DNA from: Trichomonas vaginalis G3
Taxonomy: Eukaryota > Parabasalia > Trichomonadida > Trichomonadidae
DNA length: 64,000 nucleotides
NCBI RefSeq assembly: GCF_026262505.1
Contig: NC_067203.1
Location: forward strand, 12,722,392-12,786,391
Direction of reading: 5' to 3'
Part shown: one piece after another, positions 1 through 9,076 of the stretch
How positions within the stretch are numbered: the first letter of the stretch is position 1
Layout: each line of letters starts with the position of its first letter
The notes under the pieces: generated by a model
Seen by the model: only the letters and a program-made list of their open reading frames with translations
The model's database searches: none
Told to the model about the DNA's origin: nothing
Position numbers and translations under genes: made by a program

Positions 1-2
1 AC

Positions 3-284
3 AGTCGATATGCAAGAGATGAACCATATTTATTTAAAGATGTTTTCGACCCAGCTGCTATTATTGTTCATGCTTCATTTTCTGGCGCTCAAAACTCTTT
101 CTTATGCTTGGCAAATGACTTTTACGAAAAACCTACAAAGTTATACGAACCACCAAGTGGAAGTATTTCAGACTTTCAAGTATGGTTTACAACAGATGGA
201 AGAAAGAGAATAATTCCATTATACCATGCGTTTTACTTAGAACTTAGTTTCATATACAACTACTATCGAACGGTAAAAATATAA
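3..284 (+). CDS. Maverick conserved protein, C-terminal part (cut by window edge)
   Basis: This is the last 93 codons of the protein encoded whole at 46986-47834. The translation runs in frame from position 3 to the TAA at 282-284 and matches the C-terminus of that protein almost residue for residue, ending in a Tyr-rich segment and TVKI. The start lies outside the window. A different-frame reading at 10-213 is a shadow. It is convergent with the 80-aa gene (290-532), with only 5 bp between the stops. Function is unknown; its conservation beside structural-type genes fits a virion component, but no domain is recognised. Confidence 0.85.
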   Translation, partial: SRYARDEPYLFKDVFDPAAIIVHASFSGAQNSFLCLANDFYEKPTKLYEPPSGSISDFQVWFTTDGRKRIIPLYHAFYLELSFIYNYYRTVKI

Positions 285-289
285 TTTTT

Positions 290-532
290 TTAATACGGTT
301 GAGGTGTTGGATTTGGTTGCCAACTAGACTGTGGTGCAGGTTCAGGCTGTTGTATAACAGGAGCTTGTTCTTCTGGTTCAGGGTCTTTAGGTATAATACC
401 AACGAACTGACCTACTCTTTTACCAATATTTTTGACTCCGTTCCAAATTCCTCTTCCTACGGTTTTTATTCCATTCCATATACCTCTTCCAACTCTTCTG
501 AAGAAGTTTCCAATACTACTGAAGAAACCCAT
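290..532 (-). CDS. Maverick small cationic amphipathic protein (80 aa)
   Basis: A conserved Maverick protein, with a second copy at 46739-46981 differing at one residue (R/N at about position 13). It begins MGFFSS, which fits the N-myristoylation consensus (Gly2, Ser6). A Gly/Trp/Lys/Arg-rich segment follows, with the internal repeat VGRGIWNG(I/V)K, predicted to make short cationic amphipathic helices. The last 30 residues are acidic then Pro/Gln-rich. It sits 18 bp downstream of the 120-aa gene on the same strand. The composition resembles membrane-active minor virion proteins; that role is inference. Confidence 0.8.
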   Translation of the reverse strand: MGFFSSIGNFFRRVGRGIWNGIKTVGRGIWNGVKNIGKRVGQFVGIIPKDPEPEEQAPVIQQPEPAPQSSWQPNPTPQPY

Positions 533-550
533 TTTACTATATGTAAAAAT

Positions 551-913
551 CTAATGTCCGCCTAGTCTTTTGCGTTTCCTGTTGAGTTCCATAGCATTCT
601 TTAACTGGAGCTCATACATTCTGTTTCTCCTCTGGTAGAAAACATATTCTGGGTCAACTCCTGTGTTCGCGTCATCTGCATAAAGTTGTTTATATCCCAC
701 TTCAGGGTTTGTATAAAACTCTTTCCATCTCATATTTGCATACCATGGTGGCAAACCTAACGCAGCGTCATTTGACATGGCAGTTTGCATTTGTACATCT
801 GTTGGCACTTGACCATAGTTTGCCATTGCAGTTTGTATTCTAACTTCATTTGGAATATTCTCTGGGTTTGGTTGTCCAGGTTGCTGTGCATTCGCTAAGT
901 TCTGTGCGTCCAT
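551..913 (-). CDS. Maverick conserved 120-aa protein
   Basis: A small hydrophilic protein whose amino-acid sequence is identical to that of the right copy (46358-46720), although neighbouring genes have diverged. The N-terminal half is Gln/Asn/Pro-rich, with two short repeats around QTAM(A/S)N at roughly residues 27-49. The C-terminal half is rich in aromatic residues and ends in a basic KRKRLGGH tail. The ATG at 911-913 is preceded by the T-tract/ATCTA motif found before other Maverick genes. No known domain is recognised. The ORF length and context are the same in both copies, which makes it a real gene. Confidence 0.85.
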   Translation of the reverse strand: MDAQNLANAQQPGQPNPENIPNEVRIQTAMANYGQVPTDVQMQTAMSNDAALGLPPWYANMRWKEFYTNPEVGYKQLYADDANTGVDPEYVFYQRRNRMYELQLKNAMELNRKRKRLGGH

Positions 914-936
914 TTAATATTAGATAAAAATATCTC

Positions 937-1068
937 TTACGAGTACATATGCTGAACATTTGCAGGCATTGGTTCATCTTCATATTCTCTGTACTTTTCT
1001 GCCACGTCAAATAAATAAATGACACAATGGAAAAAACCTAAAACAAGTAGTCCTATTTCAAACCACAT
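937..1068 (-). CDS. Small membrane protein overlapping the methyltransferase gene (43 aa)
   Basis: A short ORF in another frame. Its ATG (1066-1068) lies inside the last codons of the methyltransferase gene, so the two overlap by 16 bp. The first 20 residues are a hydrophobic stretch with a WFEIGLL start, a predicted single membrane segment. The rest is a charged tail rich in Glu/Tyr ending in MYS. The right Maverick keeps the same ORF, overlap and stop (46203-46334) with one substitution seen (H/Y near the end), which supports coding. Function is unknown. Confidence 0.6.
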   Translation of the reverse strand: MWFEIGLLVLGFFHCVIYLFDVAEKYREYEDEPMPANVQHMYS

Positions 1069-1871
1069 TTACTTACTAATAAAATTTCTTTGTTATGACA
1101 CTTTCTCCAGTTTATAGGACCTCTCTCATATTCTATCTTGTCATATATAAACTCATAGTCATGTATGTCCTCTAACCATCTCATAACGGTTTCCAAACCA
1201 CTTTTATCGGATGTAAAGTAAAAGCATGGATGGTTATGTAAAACGTCTAAAGTTTCTAAAGAGTCTCTCAAAGTCCAGTCTACTTGGTATTGAAAATCCC
1301 ATGTGTTATAGAACGGCGGGTCCACTATAAAGAAAACATTTTCCTTGTCTTTATATTTTTCATACAACTCTGTCCAATGACATCTCACAAACTCTATACC
1401 CTCAATATATTTTTCTATGTCCTCTTTGAAAACATTTGTATAGTTAAGATATAAAACTTTTGACATAAGTGTTTCAATGTCATGAACTCTTATAGAACCA
1501 CTATATAATAGTCTAGCAGATATACTATCCCAGTCTATATATTCTGCTTTTTTCAAAACCTCCCTCACAATATTTTTCTTATCTAATGGTATACGTTCCA
1601 TCTTACCTATAGGTATCTTTTCTTTTAACTCTTTCAATATATTGTTTGTGTCTGGTATATGTTTGAGACGGTCCATATAGTTGTCGAAGTCATTGCATAT
1701 AATCTTTGAGTCTGGGAATATTATATGGCACAAATGGGATATATAGAAACTTCCACCGAACAAATCTACAAATGTTAGACCATTCGGTAGTTTCTTAAGT
1801 TCTCTCAATATAATATCTTTACATTTACTCTTATTTCCAAAGAACGGTAACGGTGGTTTTGTAAAATTCAT
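1053..1871 (-). CDS. DNA N6-adenine methyltransferase, D12/Dam-like
   Basis: This is predicted to transfer a methyl group from S-adenosylmethionine to the N6 of adenine in DNA. In order it shows FFGNK at residues 10-14 (motif X, the FxGxK element), FVDLFGGS at 34-41 (motif I, AdoMet binding) and DPPF at 184-187 (motif IV, the DPPY-type catalytic motif). This is the motif order of the Dam/D12 class, and 272 aa is a normal length. The ATG is 19 bp or so from an AT-rich tract, and the terminal repeat begins about 100 bp upstream. It is the first gene in from the Maverick end. It could modify element DNA or host chromatin; the recognition site cannot be read from sequence. Confidence 0.85.
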   Translation of the reverse strand: MNFTKPPLPFFGNKSKCKDIILRELKKLPNGLTFVDLFGGSFYISHLCHIIFPDSKIICNDFDNYMDRLKHIPDTNNILKELKEKIPIGKMERIPLDKKNIVREVLKKAEYIDWDSISARLLYSGSIRVHDIETLMSKVLYLNYTNVFKEDIEKYIEGIEFVRCHWTELYEKYKDKENVFFIVDPPFYNTWDFQYQVDWTLRDSLETLDVLHNHPCFYFTSDKSGLETVMRWLEDIHDYEFIYDKIEYERGPINWRKCHNKEILLVSKCGLK

Positions 1872-1959
1872 TTATATATAATAATAAAAATGTTTTTCCC
1901 TGAAAAGTGACAGAAAAGTGACAAAACATGAAAACATATATAATTTGTGAAAAGCGACA

Positions 1960-2129
1960 CATTATATAATGTTTTCGACCCAGAAGAAGGCTTCTTCCCA
2001 GAAGCAATGGAGGAAGAAGAAGAGTCCTCCGAATAAAAACTTCATTTATACTAAACATCAACATCAGGGCTAGAGGGCACGAAGTGCCTGGAAGCCCCAC
2101 TACCTTTTTTTTTTTTTTTTTTTTTTTTT
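1960..2129. repeat. Maverick terminal repeat with subterminal hairpin
   Basis: The terminal sequence is shared in inverted orientation with 45052-45320. From the outside in it has a homopolymer T run (2105-2129), CTACC, and a palindromic block with stems GGGCT/AGCCC and GGCAC/GTGCC around a GAA loop (about 2068-2100). A segment with TTCATTTATACTAAACAT follows, then a TTCTGGGTCGAAAACATTATATAATG-type block (written here only as its start TTCTGGGTCGAAAA, opposite strand). A poly-Lys reading frame through here is an artefact of the T run. Confidence 0.75.
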
Positions 2130-2743
2130 CTTTCATTTTTCTATTATTCGTAAATTACAAGGGCAAGAAATTATTTTGTATGCTTCTTTCGATTTCTTGT
2201 GGGAATGGAATGGAATTATGATGTATATCATGTTAATAAGTTAAGTATTTTCTTGAATTATTTAATTTGAATATCAATCTTGAGGAATTTGAATCTCTAT
2301 CTCAGGAGGGAGTTGAGAATATTCCATTATAGTAATTGTTCCCAGATCCTTTGAAACTAAATTTTCTTTTAAGCGAAGGATTGGGTTTGCATCAATAAGA
2401 ATTTTGTAATTAGCTTCTCGTATCCTCCTTTGCACAGAAGGTTTCAATACCTTCCAATCAAACTGTTATAATTATTAAAGTGACTAAAGAGTTATCAGTC
2501 ATTAATATGAAAGTGGTCTTCATCATAGCATGATCCTGGGAATACAAATTCCCAGGATATTGTTTATAAATATACCCGCCCAAATAATGGCGTTTCATTC
2601 CTTCCTAAATATCACCCATTGAATATTAAATTAAACTAAACCATTAGAGTAGTATTCCACGAATAAAACATTTATCTTATGCTTTATAAAACAAATAGGC
2701 AACAATATTATAAATGATTATACATAGAACTATGGAGGTAAAA
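2130..2743. other. Intergenic, with an 11-bp perfect hairpin
   Basis: No gene is recognised between the Maverick end and the mariner. The one clear structure is an inverted repeat at 2533-2558: the 11-bp arm ATCCTGGGAAT, loop ACAA, then a perfect complementary arm. There is no U-run directly after it, and no linked gene shows what it does. Confidence 0.5.
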
Positions 2744-2745
2744 TA

Positions 2746-4049
2746 TAGGGTGTCCAAAGGTGCGTTTAGCACAGCGCTCTATATGAGACTATTAAAGGAG
2801 ATATATGCTGATTATAAATATATAATAAAAAATATGAATATATGTATATGATGAGTATGTTGTATTTTGGCGCCATGCCGGGATATAAAATGAATTTTGA
2901 GACAAGAGGCGGTTTCGCGGGAAATTTTGGCGGGATTTTTTTCATTTTTTTAATGAATCATAAAGAAAACATCCTCGCTCTTGCAAAAAAATGCAAAGAC
3001 TGTAAAAAAATCTACGAGACATTGGTAAAATGCTTCGGTATGGATGCTCCTAGCTATTCCACTGTAACGTATCATGTTAGGATGTATCACTTCATGAACA
3101 AAAAGGCGCCCATCATAAAAATTGACAAAAAATCGCCGGATCAAAGAAAAATCAAAGCAATTCTTCAAGCGCTAGATGAAGACCCAAGAGCATCACTCAG
3201 AAGGATAGAGGAGATGACAAAGATACCACGTACAACAGTCAGTTATTATCTGCACAATTATTTGAACTACAAACTAGCGTATACACGTTGGGTTCCGCAC
3301 AACCTTAATTCAGTTCAAAAAAAATCTAGAGTCCAATCTTCGAAAGAGCTCCTCTCTATATTGGGTGCGTATCAATCCAAGAAGTTTCGCTTTTTAGTAA
3401 CAGGGGACGAGTCTTGGTTTCAATATGCAACAGAAGCCAAAATCATGTGGATCCCGAAGGATGAAAATCCGCAAACATTCCCGAAGAAAAAAATTGACAC
3501 ACCAATGATGATGTTGTCGGTTTTTTGGGGCGTGAATGGCATCATCGCAATTAATATTCTTCAAAAACCTAATACGATGAATGCTCAGTATCTAATTGAC
3601 AATGTTCCTACTCAAATTATCAATTCTGATGAGTTTGAGAAATCCAAACAACAAAAACAAAAGTTTGCAATTCATTTTGATAATTCAAGAGTTCACAAAA
3701 GTCATAAGGTAATGAATTACTTGGTGGAAAACAATGTCAAAGTTGTTCCAAACCCAATTTATTCACCTGATATTGCACCCTCTGACTTTTATTTATTCGG
3801 CACGCTAAAAAAGAGAGCTGAAGGACGCGAATTCGCGAGTCCAGATGATCTTGAAAATTTTGTAAGAGAGCAATTTGAGCAATTTTCTCATGATGATTTA
3901 AAGCGTGTCTTTCAAGCCTGGATCGATCGCTGCGAACGCGTGATTGAATCCAATGGTGATTATATTTAAATAAACTTTATATATATGTAACTTGTTTATT
4001 TCTATTCGCAGTATTCAGGTTTGTGCTAAACACACCTTTGGACACCCTA
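2746..4049 (+). mobile_element. mariner transposon, copy 1 (1304 bp)
   Basis: A complete Tc1/mariner-type element. The terminal inverted repeats begin TAGGGTGTCCAAAGGTG and read as the complement at the other end (about 28 bp with one mismatch near GTGYG). A TA lies outside each end (2744-2745 and 4050-4051), the expected target duplication. Length and ends match copy 2 (27618-28921) exactly. All four flanks in the window read TATAGGG, so the inner TA is taken as part of the element; shifting both ends by 2 bp is the alternative. It carries a single transposase gene. Confidence 0.93.
2953..3969 (+). CDS. mariner transposase (DD34D)
   Basis: A cut-and-paste transposase. An N-terminal helix-turn-helix region covers roughly residues 1-110. 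The mariner linker motif WVPHNL follows, and then an RNase H-fold catalytic domain with Asp in TGDESWF, Asp in HFDNSRVH and Asp in SPDIAPSD. Exactly 34 residues separate the second and third Asp. The start chosen is the ATG giving MNHKEN (338 aa, the usual mariner length), preceded by TTTTTTCATTTTTTTA, an Inr-like TCATT. An upstream in-frame ATG at 2842 would add 37 residues of low-complexity sequence. No stop or frameshift is seen. It differs from copy 2 at only four residues (L/F, A/V, N/D, P/L). Confidence 0.93.
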   Translation: MNHKENILALAKKCKDCKKIYETLVKCFGMDAPSYSTVTYHVRMYHFMNKKAPIIKIDKKSPDQRKIKAILQALDEDPRASLRRIEEMTKIPRTTVSYYLHNYLNYKLAYTRWVPHNLNSVQKKSRVQSSKELLSILGAYQSKKFRFLVTGDESWFQYATEAKIMWIPKDENPQTFPKKKIDTPMMMLSVFWGVNGIIAINILQKPNTMNAQYLIDNVPTQIINSDEFEKSKQQKQKFAIHFDNSRVHKSHKVMNYLVENNVKVVPNPIYSPDIAPSDFYLFGTLKKRAEGREFASPDDLENFVREQFEQFSHDDLKRVFQAWIDRCERVIESNGDYI

Positions 4050-4051
4050 TA

Positions 4052-4989
4052 ACATCTTATTTTTTGTCATTCACTTCACTTTCCGGCATCAGAAAGGGTG
4101 AACTTACCACAATCTGGCATGCTCTATAAAAATCAATATATCTTTATTTTAATAGCAGAAACGTATAACACCCATATTAGGCACTATATAATGATTAATA
4201 GTTACTTTCTCTTGACCAAAAATATTAACTTTTGATCTTAGAATATTGAGAGAGAAAGTTTATGTGTCAAAAAAAAATTTAATTTCGATCTTCTATAATC
4301 CATTCAAAAAGGCTTATCGAATGATGTAAAATTGTATACTTAGCCACTTTTTGTTCACTTACGAATCCATTATCAATTTTTAAAATATCATTATTTATGA
4401 TATTTAATTTTTAGGAAATGGACAAACTTATATACAGAGAACGGTGGGCGCTAATTATTATGGTATATATAGGCGTGCAACAACCTTTGTATATAAGCAT
4501 CTCTTTATTTTGCTACATAGATAAATAACTAACTACAGCATAGTATTAGATTTCATATGTTATGTATTAAATTACAGAGATTTAAAAAAAATTCTTCAAC
4601 AGATCATTGTATACTAATGTTAAGGGTGAACTTACCACTTTCTGACAGCTTCTAATGAAATCAGTATATGGCATCGTTTAATAACAAAAAAAGCATAACA
4701 ACCATATTAGGAACTATATAATTTTTATAATAGTTTTTTATCGACCAAAAATACTAATTCTTCTAAGAAATTTGGAAATAAAGATACGGATGTCAAAAAA
4801 GCAGTTCAATATTTCGAAGATTTATGAGTTTATTTCATATTTTATATATATTTAAGTTTATTATTATAAGTAGTTGTCAAAGAAGTATATTGATTTATGG
4901 ATCCAAAAATTAATTAAATATATAGATTGAAATTAATCATAATTATACAAACAATTTATATTAAAACAAATATATAACATATATAAACA
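4052..4989. repeat. Gene-free region with two diverged direct repeats
   Basis: No coding sequence is recognised. Two diverged copies of a segment about 200 bp long start at 4096 and 4624. Both open with GGGTGAACTTACCAC and share blocks such as CATATTAGG(C/A)ACTATATAAT and GACCAAAAATA(T/C)TAA in the same order. This looks like an old duplicated or transposed unit of unknown type. The rest is AT-rich sequence and includes the 3' flank of the gene ending at 4990. Confidence 0.5.
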
Positions 4990-7869
4990 TTAAACAGGAG
5001 TAGCCAATCTTGGTGTTGTTCTCTTCTTTACAACAGCTGTCATTGGTCTTACAGGTTGGCTTCTCATTACTCCAATCTGTGAATCTCTTCCGAATCTGGA
5101 ATTTACTTCCTCTTCCTGTGCAACAATTCTCGCTCTGTAATCGAGAAGATCTCTTCCTATAGTGTACAAATGTGATGTTTTCTGGTAAAGGATTTCAGAA
5201 AGATTTATCAAAATTGTTTTTTCTTGGTCACGAATTGGTTTATTATCGAAAGCGAGTTTTGCAGCATCTCTCTTCTTGTAAGCCTCTTCAACAGCGTTAT
5301 CCAATTCAGGATTAGTATGGTTCAAATGATCTTTGTATTCAAGTATTTCTTTCTTCATTTTCTCTTCTTCTTCCTTTAGTTTCTTCTTCAATTCAATTGA
5401 GTTATTTTGTTCTGATTCAGAATCATCAACAATTTGGTTGTTTAGTTCTTTATCAGAGTTTTCTATATTGTTCTGCATATCAGCCCTATTCTGCTCGAAT
5501 TTGTCTTGTGACTCTTGTTTGTCCTGTTCATATTTCATCATCAAATTCGTTATGATTTCTTCAACTTCGATTTTTCTTCTCTTCTTCTTTTCTTGGTCAG
5601 TTTGAATTGTATCTTTGATCTGAGAAATGATGTATTCAAGTGATTCTTGGAGGTTCTTTATTGAATCATCGTTTAATCCTTCTTGTTTCTTGATCTCGTC
5701 AATCAATTCTTTGATATCTTTTTCACTTTCATTTCTTGCTTTCGTCAATTGTTCCTTTTGATTTTTCAGTGCTTCAGAGAGTTTGTTTCTTAGTTCTTGT
5801 ATTTCAGGACAATCAACAGCTGCTTCTCCTGTTGCTGGCTTGAATTCCAACTGCAATTCCTTTAATTTCTCACTATATTCTTGTATTTGTGTATTGTATT
5901 TAGTGATTTTTACATTTTCTTTTTCTCGAATTCTTTGTAATTCTGGTCCAACATCGATTGTTTCATTCAGAGCTGAAATATAAGTTAATAACTTCGCTTC
6001 GTGACGAGATTGTTCATTTGCGAAGTCTGTTTTATATTTATCCAGCATTGTTTCTTTATCATTTTGCAATTTTATCTTGATTTCGTCTTTTTTCGCTTTG
6101 ATTTCGTTTAAATTCTTTTCAGAATATTTATCCGAAATCGTCGGTTTTTCATTTATACTTTCGAATTCATCTGTTAGTTTCTGGTATTCTTTAACATATT
6201 CATCTCTTATTTCATCAACAGATTTCATGTTATTGAACTCTGTTTGTATCATCTCTGTTTGCAAATCAATATCTCTTTCCCTTTCATTTTTTATTCTTTC
6301 CATTTCTTCGTTGTATTGATTTTGCAAATCATTTATTGATTGCGAAGTAAATCTTGTCTTCGCGTTGTACTCGTTGTCAACAGTAGTTTGTGTTTCATTC
6401 TTGTTCTTCTCGTAGTTAAGCTCAAGTTGTCTGATTTCGTCCCTTTCAGAAACAACAATGTTTTCCATCGATGTCTTGAAAATTCTCATTAAAGTATCTA
6501 ACATTGTTTTCTGTGTTTTTCTTTCTTGATCAGCTTTTCTGTAATTTGATTCCATAACTGATGATTCTTCTAGTTCTTTACCTTTCTGGGCTAATAGTTC
6601 TTCGTGATTTGATGTTAAGTATCTCTTCTGATTTTCAAATCTTTCTGTTTCTGAATCAATCGCTTTTTGCAAAATCATGTTTTCGTCATCGATTTCGTCT
6701 TTCGCTTTTAATATGTCTGCTTTCAAATCATCCATTGTTAGTTGTGTATCTCTTGTTAGTATTGTCATGTACTTCTCTTTGGCTTCTTGTTCCCTTGCAA
6801 TGGCTTTTCTCCGCTCTTCTTCTTCCTTGAAATTCGATGCGGCCAAGTTTTTTATGACGTTTTCGATGTTTCCGTCTGTAGAATTTTTGTTTTTCTCCGC
6901 TTCGTCCATTTCTGCTTTGAAAGAGTTACGTAAAGAGGTCAGCTCGTTCTTGAGGAGTTCTATTTGCATTGCTTGGCTCTTTTGGACTTGGATTTGTTGT
7001 TCTTTTATTTTTTCAATTTCTTCTTGGAATTCTTTAGTTACCATTTCGTTGTGCTGCTCGTTCATAAGCAGATCTTGCTCGTATTCCTTCGAATAAGTGG
7101 CTATTTGCTTGGAATTCTGTATTACGTGTGGTTGAATATTCGACATAATTTCTAGATACTTTTTGATGAGATCTTGTACTTGAGTATTTGTTGTTACGAG
7201 GAATTCACGAGTATTTTGGAGTTTGAGCTTGCCATTACGAAGGGCTTTTACATCTAATGGAGTATTTGCAAGTTGCTTTTGTTCTTCGACAATATTTTGC
7301 ATGTTGAGTCTATGGTCATCTTGCATAGCCTTAAGTTTGTCGGTATTTTCTTGTTTTAATTGTAAATATTTTTTCTCAGATTCGATATCACAAAGATCTA
7401 TCTCTTTCTTGTGTTTTTTCTCCACGTCTTGGATAGTAGTAACTAATTTCGTATTATCTTCTGTGACTTTCTCTTTCAAATACTGAATTTGTTCTTTTAA
7501 TTGGTCGTTTAATTGGCTGAGTGTTTCTTTTAATGGCGTAATTGATTTAGATAGAACTTCTTCTTCCTCTTTTGCCGCATTAACCTCATCTTTTTCCGCT
7601 TGTTTTAGGGCTGTCTCTAAAATATCGTGTTTTCGCTCTAGATTTTTCTGCGCACTTTCATATCTTGCGGTCGGATCGAGTTCTTCCATAAACTTCGAGG
7701 CATTTTTCTCATAAAGACTGATTACTTTATCGATTTCTGTGTAATATTGTGTTCGAACTGCTTCGATTTGGAAAGCTCTTTCTTCCAGGTGTGCAGATAT
7801 ATACTGTACGACTTTGTACAGCTGTGCAATCTTCTTGCACATGTTGTACAAAGTGACACCTGGATCCAT
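4990..7869 (-). CDS. Long coiled-coil protein, FAM184-like
   Basis: A 959-aa protein that is almost wholly heptad-repeat coiled coil rich in Glu/Lys/Gln. The first 60 residues carry the pattern MCKKIAQLYKVVQYI followed by a stretch ending EIDKVISLYEKN. This resembles the start of the FAM184 family (KKIAQLTKVI...EI..I), so a FAM184-like cytoskeletal role is suggested. Three Pro residues break the coil near 660 (FKPATG). The last 35 residues are non-helical and basic with RPMTAVVKKR, as in axonemal and basal-body proteins. The ATG is at 7867-7869. A TTAA-type element is inserted 11 bp upstream, so the original promoter has been displaced. The family call is recalled from pattern only. Confidence 0.6.
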   Translation of the reverse strand: MDPGVTLYNMCKKIAQLYKVVQYISAHLEERAFQIEAVRTQYYTEIDKVISLYEKNASKFMEELDPTARYESAQKNLERKHDILETALKQAEKDEVNAAKEEEEVLSKSITPLKETLSQLNDQLKEQIQYLKEKVTEDNTKLVTTIQDVEKKHKKEIDLCDIESEKKYLQLKQENTDKLKAMQDDHRLNMQNIVEEQKQLANTPLDVKALRNGKLKLQNTREFLVTTNTQVQDLIKKYLEIMSNIQPHVIQNSKQIATYSKEYEQDLLMNEQHNEMVTKEFQEEIEKIKEQQIQVQKSQAMQIELLKNELTSLRNSFKAEMDEAEKNKNSTDGNIENVIKNLAASNFKEEEERRKAIAREQEAKEKYMTILTRDTQLTMDDLKADILKAKDEIDDENMILQKAIDSETERFENQKRYLTSNHEELLAQKGKELEESSVMESNYRKADQERKTQKTMLDTLMRIFKTSMENIVVSERDEIRQLELNYEKNKNETQTTVDNEYNAKTRFTSQSINDLQNQYNEEMERIKNERERDIDLQTEMIQTEFNNMKSVDEIRDEYVKEYQKLTDEFESINEKPTISDKYSEKNLNEIKAKKDEIKIKLQNDKETMLDKYKTDFANEQSRHEAKLLTYISALNETIDVGPELQRIREKENVKITKYNTQIQEYSEKLKELQLEFKPATGEAAVDCPEIQELRNKLSEALKNQKEQLTKARNESEKDIKELIDEIKKQEGLNDDSIKNLQESLEYIISQIKDTIQTDQEKKKRRKIEVEEIITNLMMKYEQDKQESQDKFEQNRADMQNNIENSDKELNNQIVDDSESEQNNSIELKKKLKEEEEKMKKEILEYKDHLNHTNPELDNAVEEAYKKRDAAKLAFDNKPIRDQEKTILINLSEILYQKTSHLYTIGRDLLDYRARIVAQEEEVNSRFGRDSQIGVMRSQPVRPMTAVVKKRTTPRLATPV

Positions 7870-7880
7870 ATTTTGCTTAA

Positions 7881-8921
7881 GGGTGCACCCGTATGTACGT
7901 TTATTTGAGAGGAGGAGGATTACCCTCTCAATTTTGAGGGATTCGTTAGTTTATTTTCTCGATGAATATGCAATAAAATTTGATTTTTACCTTATCAATA
8001 TACTTCATATAATATACACATGTTCATGTAAAAACTTTTTTCCAAAATCCTCAGGAATTAAGGGATTTTTGAATTTTAAAAATTTTTTTCGAATTTTTTC
8101 GAAAAAAAAATATTTTCAGAACAGCCTTAACGGCTAAGATTTAGGAACAATGTTAAGTATCAAAAAGAAAGGAGGTCTGATATAGACAACATATATCGTT
8201 GAAGGTTGAAAAAATCTCTAATATTTGAGCCCAAAATTTCAAATTTTAATTTTTTGAAAAAAGAGGCCACCCGTATGTACGTTTATTTGAGAGGAGGAGG
8301 ATTATATTTTTGAAAGGGTGAAACATTATGAATATGTTAATTATATAATAATATGTATTATTATAAAAAAGAAAAAATAAAGCACGTTAAAATTTTTCTT
8401 TCTTGATTTTTTACAAAATCTACTTAGAATTATGCAAAATATGACTAAATAATTATAAATTTCAAGTTAAATTTTAATTTTGATAAATAATTTAAATTTC
8501 AAAATATCAAGTTCAGTTCGACTATGTATGTAGTAATTCCTCAATAAAGTGCCAAAACCCTATTAAAATATATGAACATTTTCAACATTTTAATGTTTTT
8601 ATTTAAAAATTTGTTGGAATATGAGCTTCAAACAATTATTATGTAAATAAAAATAATTAAATATATGTATTTATTCGTATTACAACCGTAGTAAGTTGAT
8701 TCTTCCTTTCTTCTACTGAGATTTGAATTTGATTTCGAATTGTAAAGAGATTCAAAGGGAAAATACTAGCGGATAAAAACTACCTCCATGAAAGGGTCAT
8801 AATGGACTCAAGTTGTATTTTTTGATATTTTTTGCTTTTCGAGCCTAAATAGGTAGCCAAGATAATGCCTAAAAATAAGGTTCTAAATTCTGAAGTTTAC
8901 ATGATCCTCTCGTGTGCACCC
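7881..8921. mobile_element. Non-autonomous TTAA-flanked element, copy 1 (about 1.04 kb)
   Basis: This is a near-identical copy of 41533-42574. It is bounded by TTAA on both sides (7877-7880 and 8922-8925) and has short inverted ends, GGGTGCACCCG at one side and the complement of GGGTGCACACG at the other. A block beginning CACCCGTATGTACG and running through GAGAGGAGGAGG occurs at the left end and again internally at about 8271. No open frame resembles a transposase; short ORFs inside are not conserved-looking. TTAA targets are typical of piggyBac-type elements, so this may be a piggyBac-mobilised MITE, but that is inference from the target site alone. It abuts the start of the FAM184-like gene. 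Confidence 0.8.
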
Positions 8922-9076
8922 TTAAATTAACGTTCAGCTAAAGAAAAAAAAATTTATCAAACCCACAGAAAATAAATCTAAAACTGAAAAATTAATAAAC
9001 ATAATAATTATCGATAAACAATAATATTCGCGTAATTTGGGAAATAAAGTAACATTTTTTTTAGAAATACAAACAT

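Larger units (their letters stand above)
1..2129 (-). mobile_element. Maverick/Polinton, terminal part (element continues off left edge)
   Basis: This is the terminal 2.1 kb of a Maverick giant DNA transposon. It is recognised because it mirrors 45052-47260 gene for gene: terminal repeat, adenine methyltransferase, 43-aa ORF, 120-aa protein, 80-aa protein, and the divergently transcribed 282-aa protein, here cut by the window edge. The outer boundary is the T-run at 2105-2129, next to the subterminal hairpin GGCAC-TTC-GTGCC. The other terminus and the integrase, PolB and ATPase lie outside the window. The methyltransferase of this copy differs at about 13 of 272 residues from the right copy, so the two are distinct family members. 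It could be a solo end rather than a whole element. Confidence 0.88.

Noticed and set aside
1831..2136. Poly-Lys ORF at the left Maverick terminus
   Set aside because: It translates the homopolymer and terminal hairpin; the matching ORF in the right copy is not conserved.
6677..7096. Plus-strand ORFs opposite the coiled-coil gene
   Set aside because: Ser/Phe-rich antisense shadows of Glu/Lys-rich codons.
7814..8137. ORF inside the TTAA element, present in both copies
   Set aside because: The copies differ at the C-terminal end of this frame, the upstream part lies in the neighbouring gene, and composition is non-coding; shared only because the elements are near-identical.
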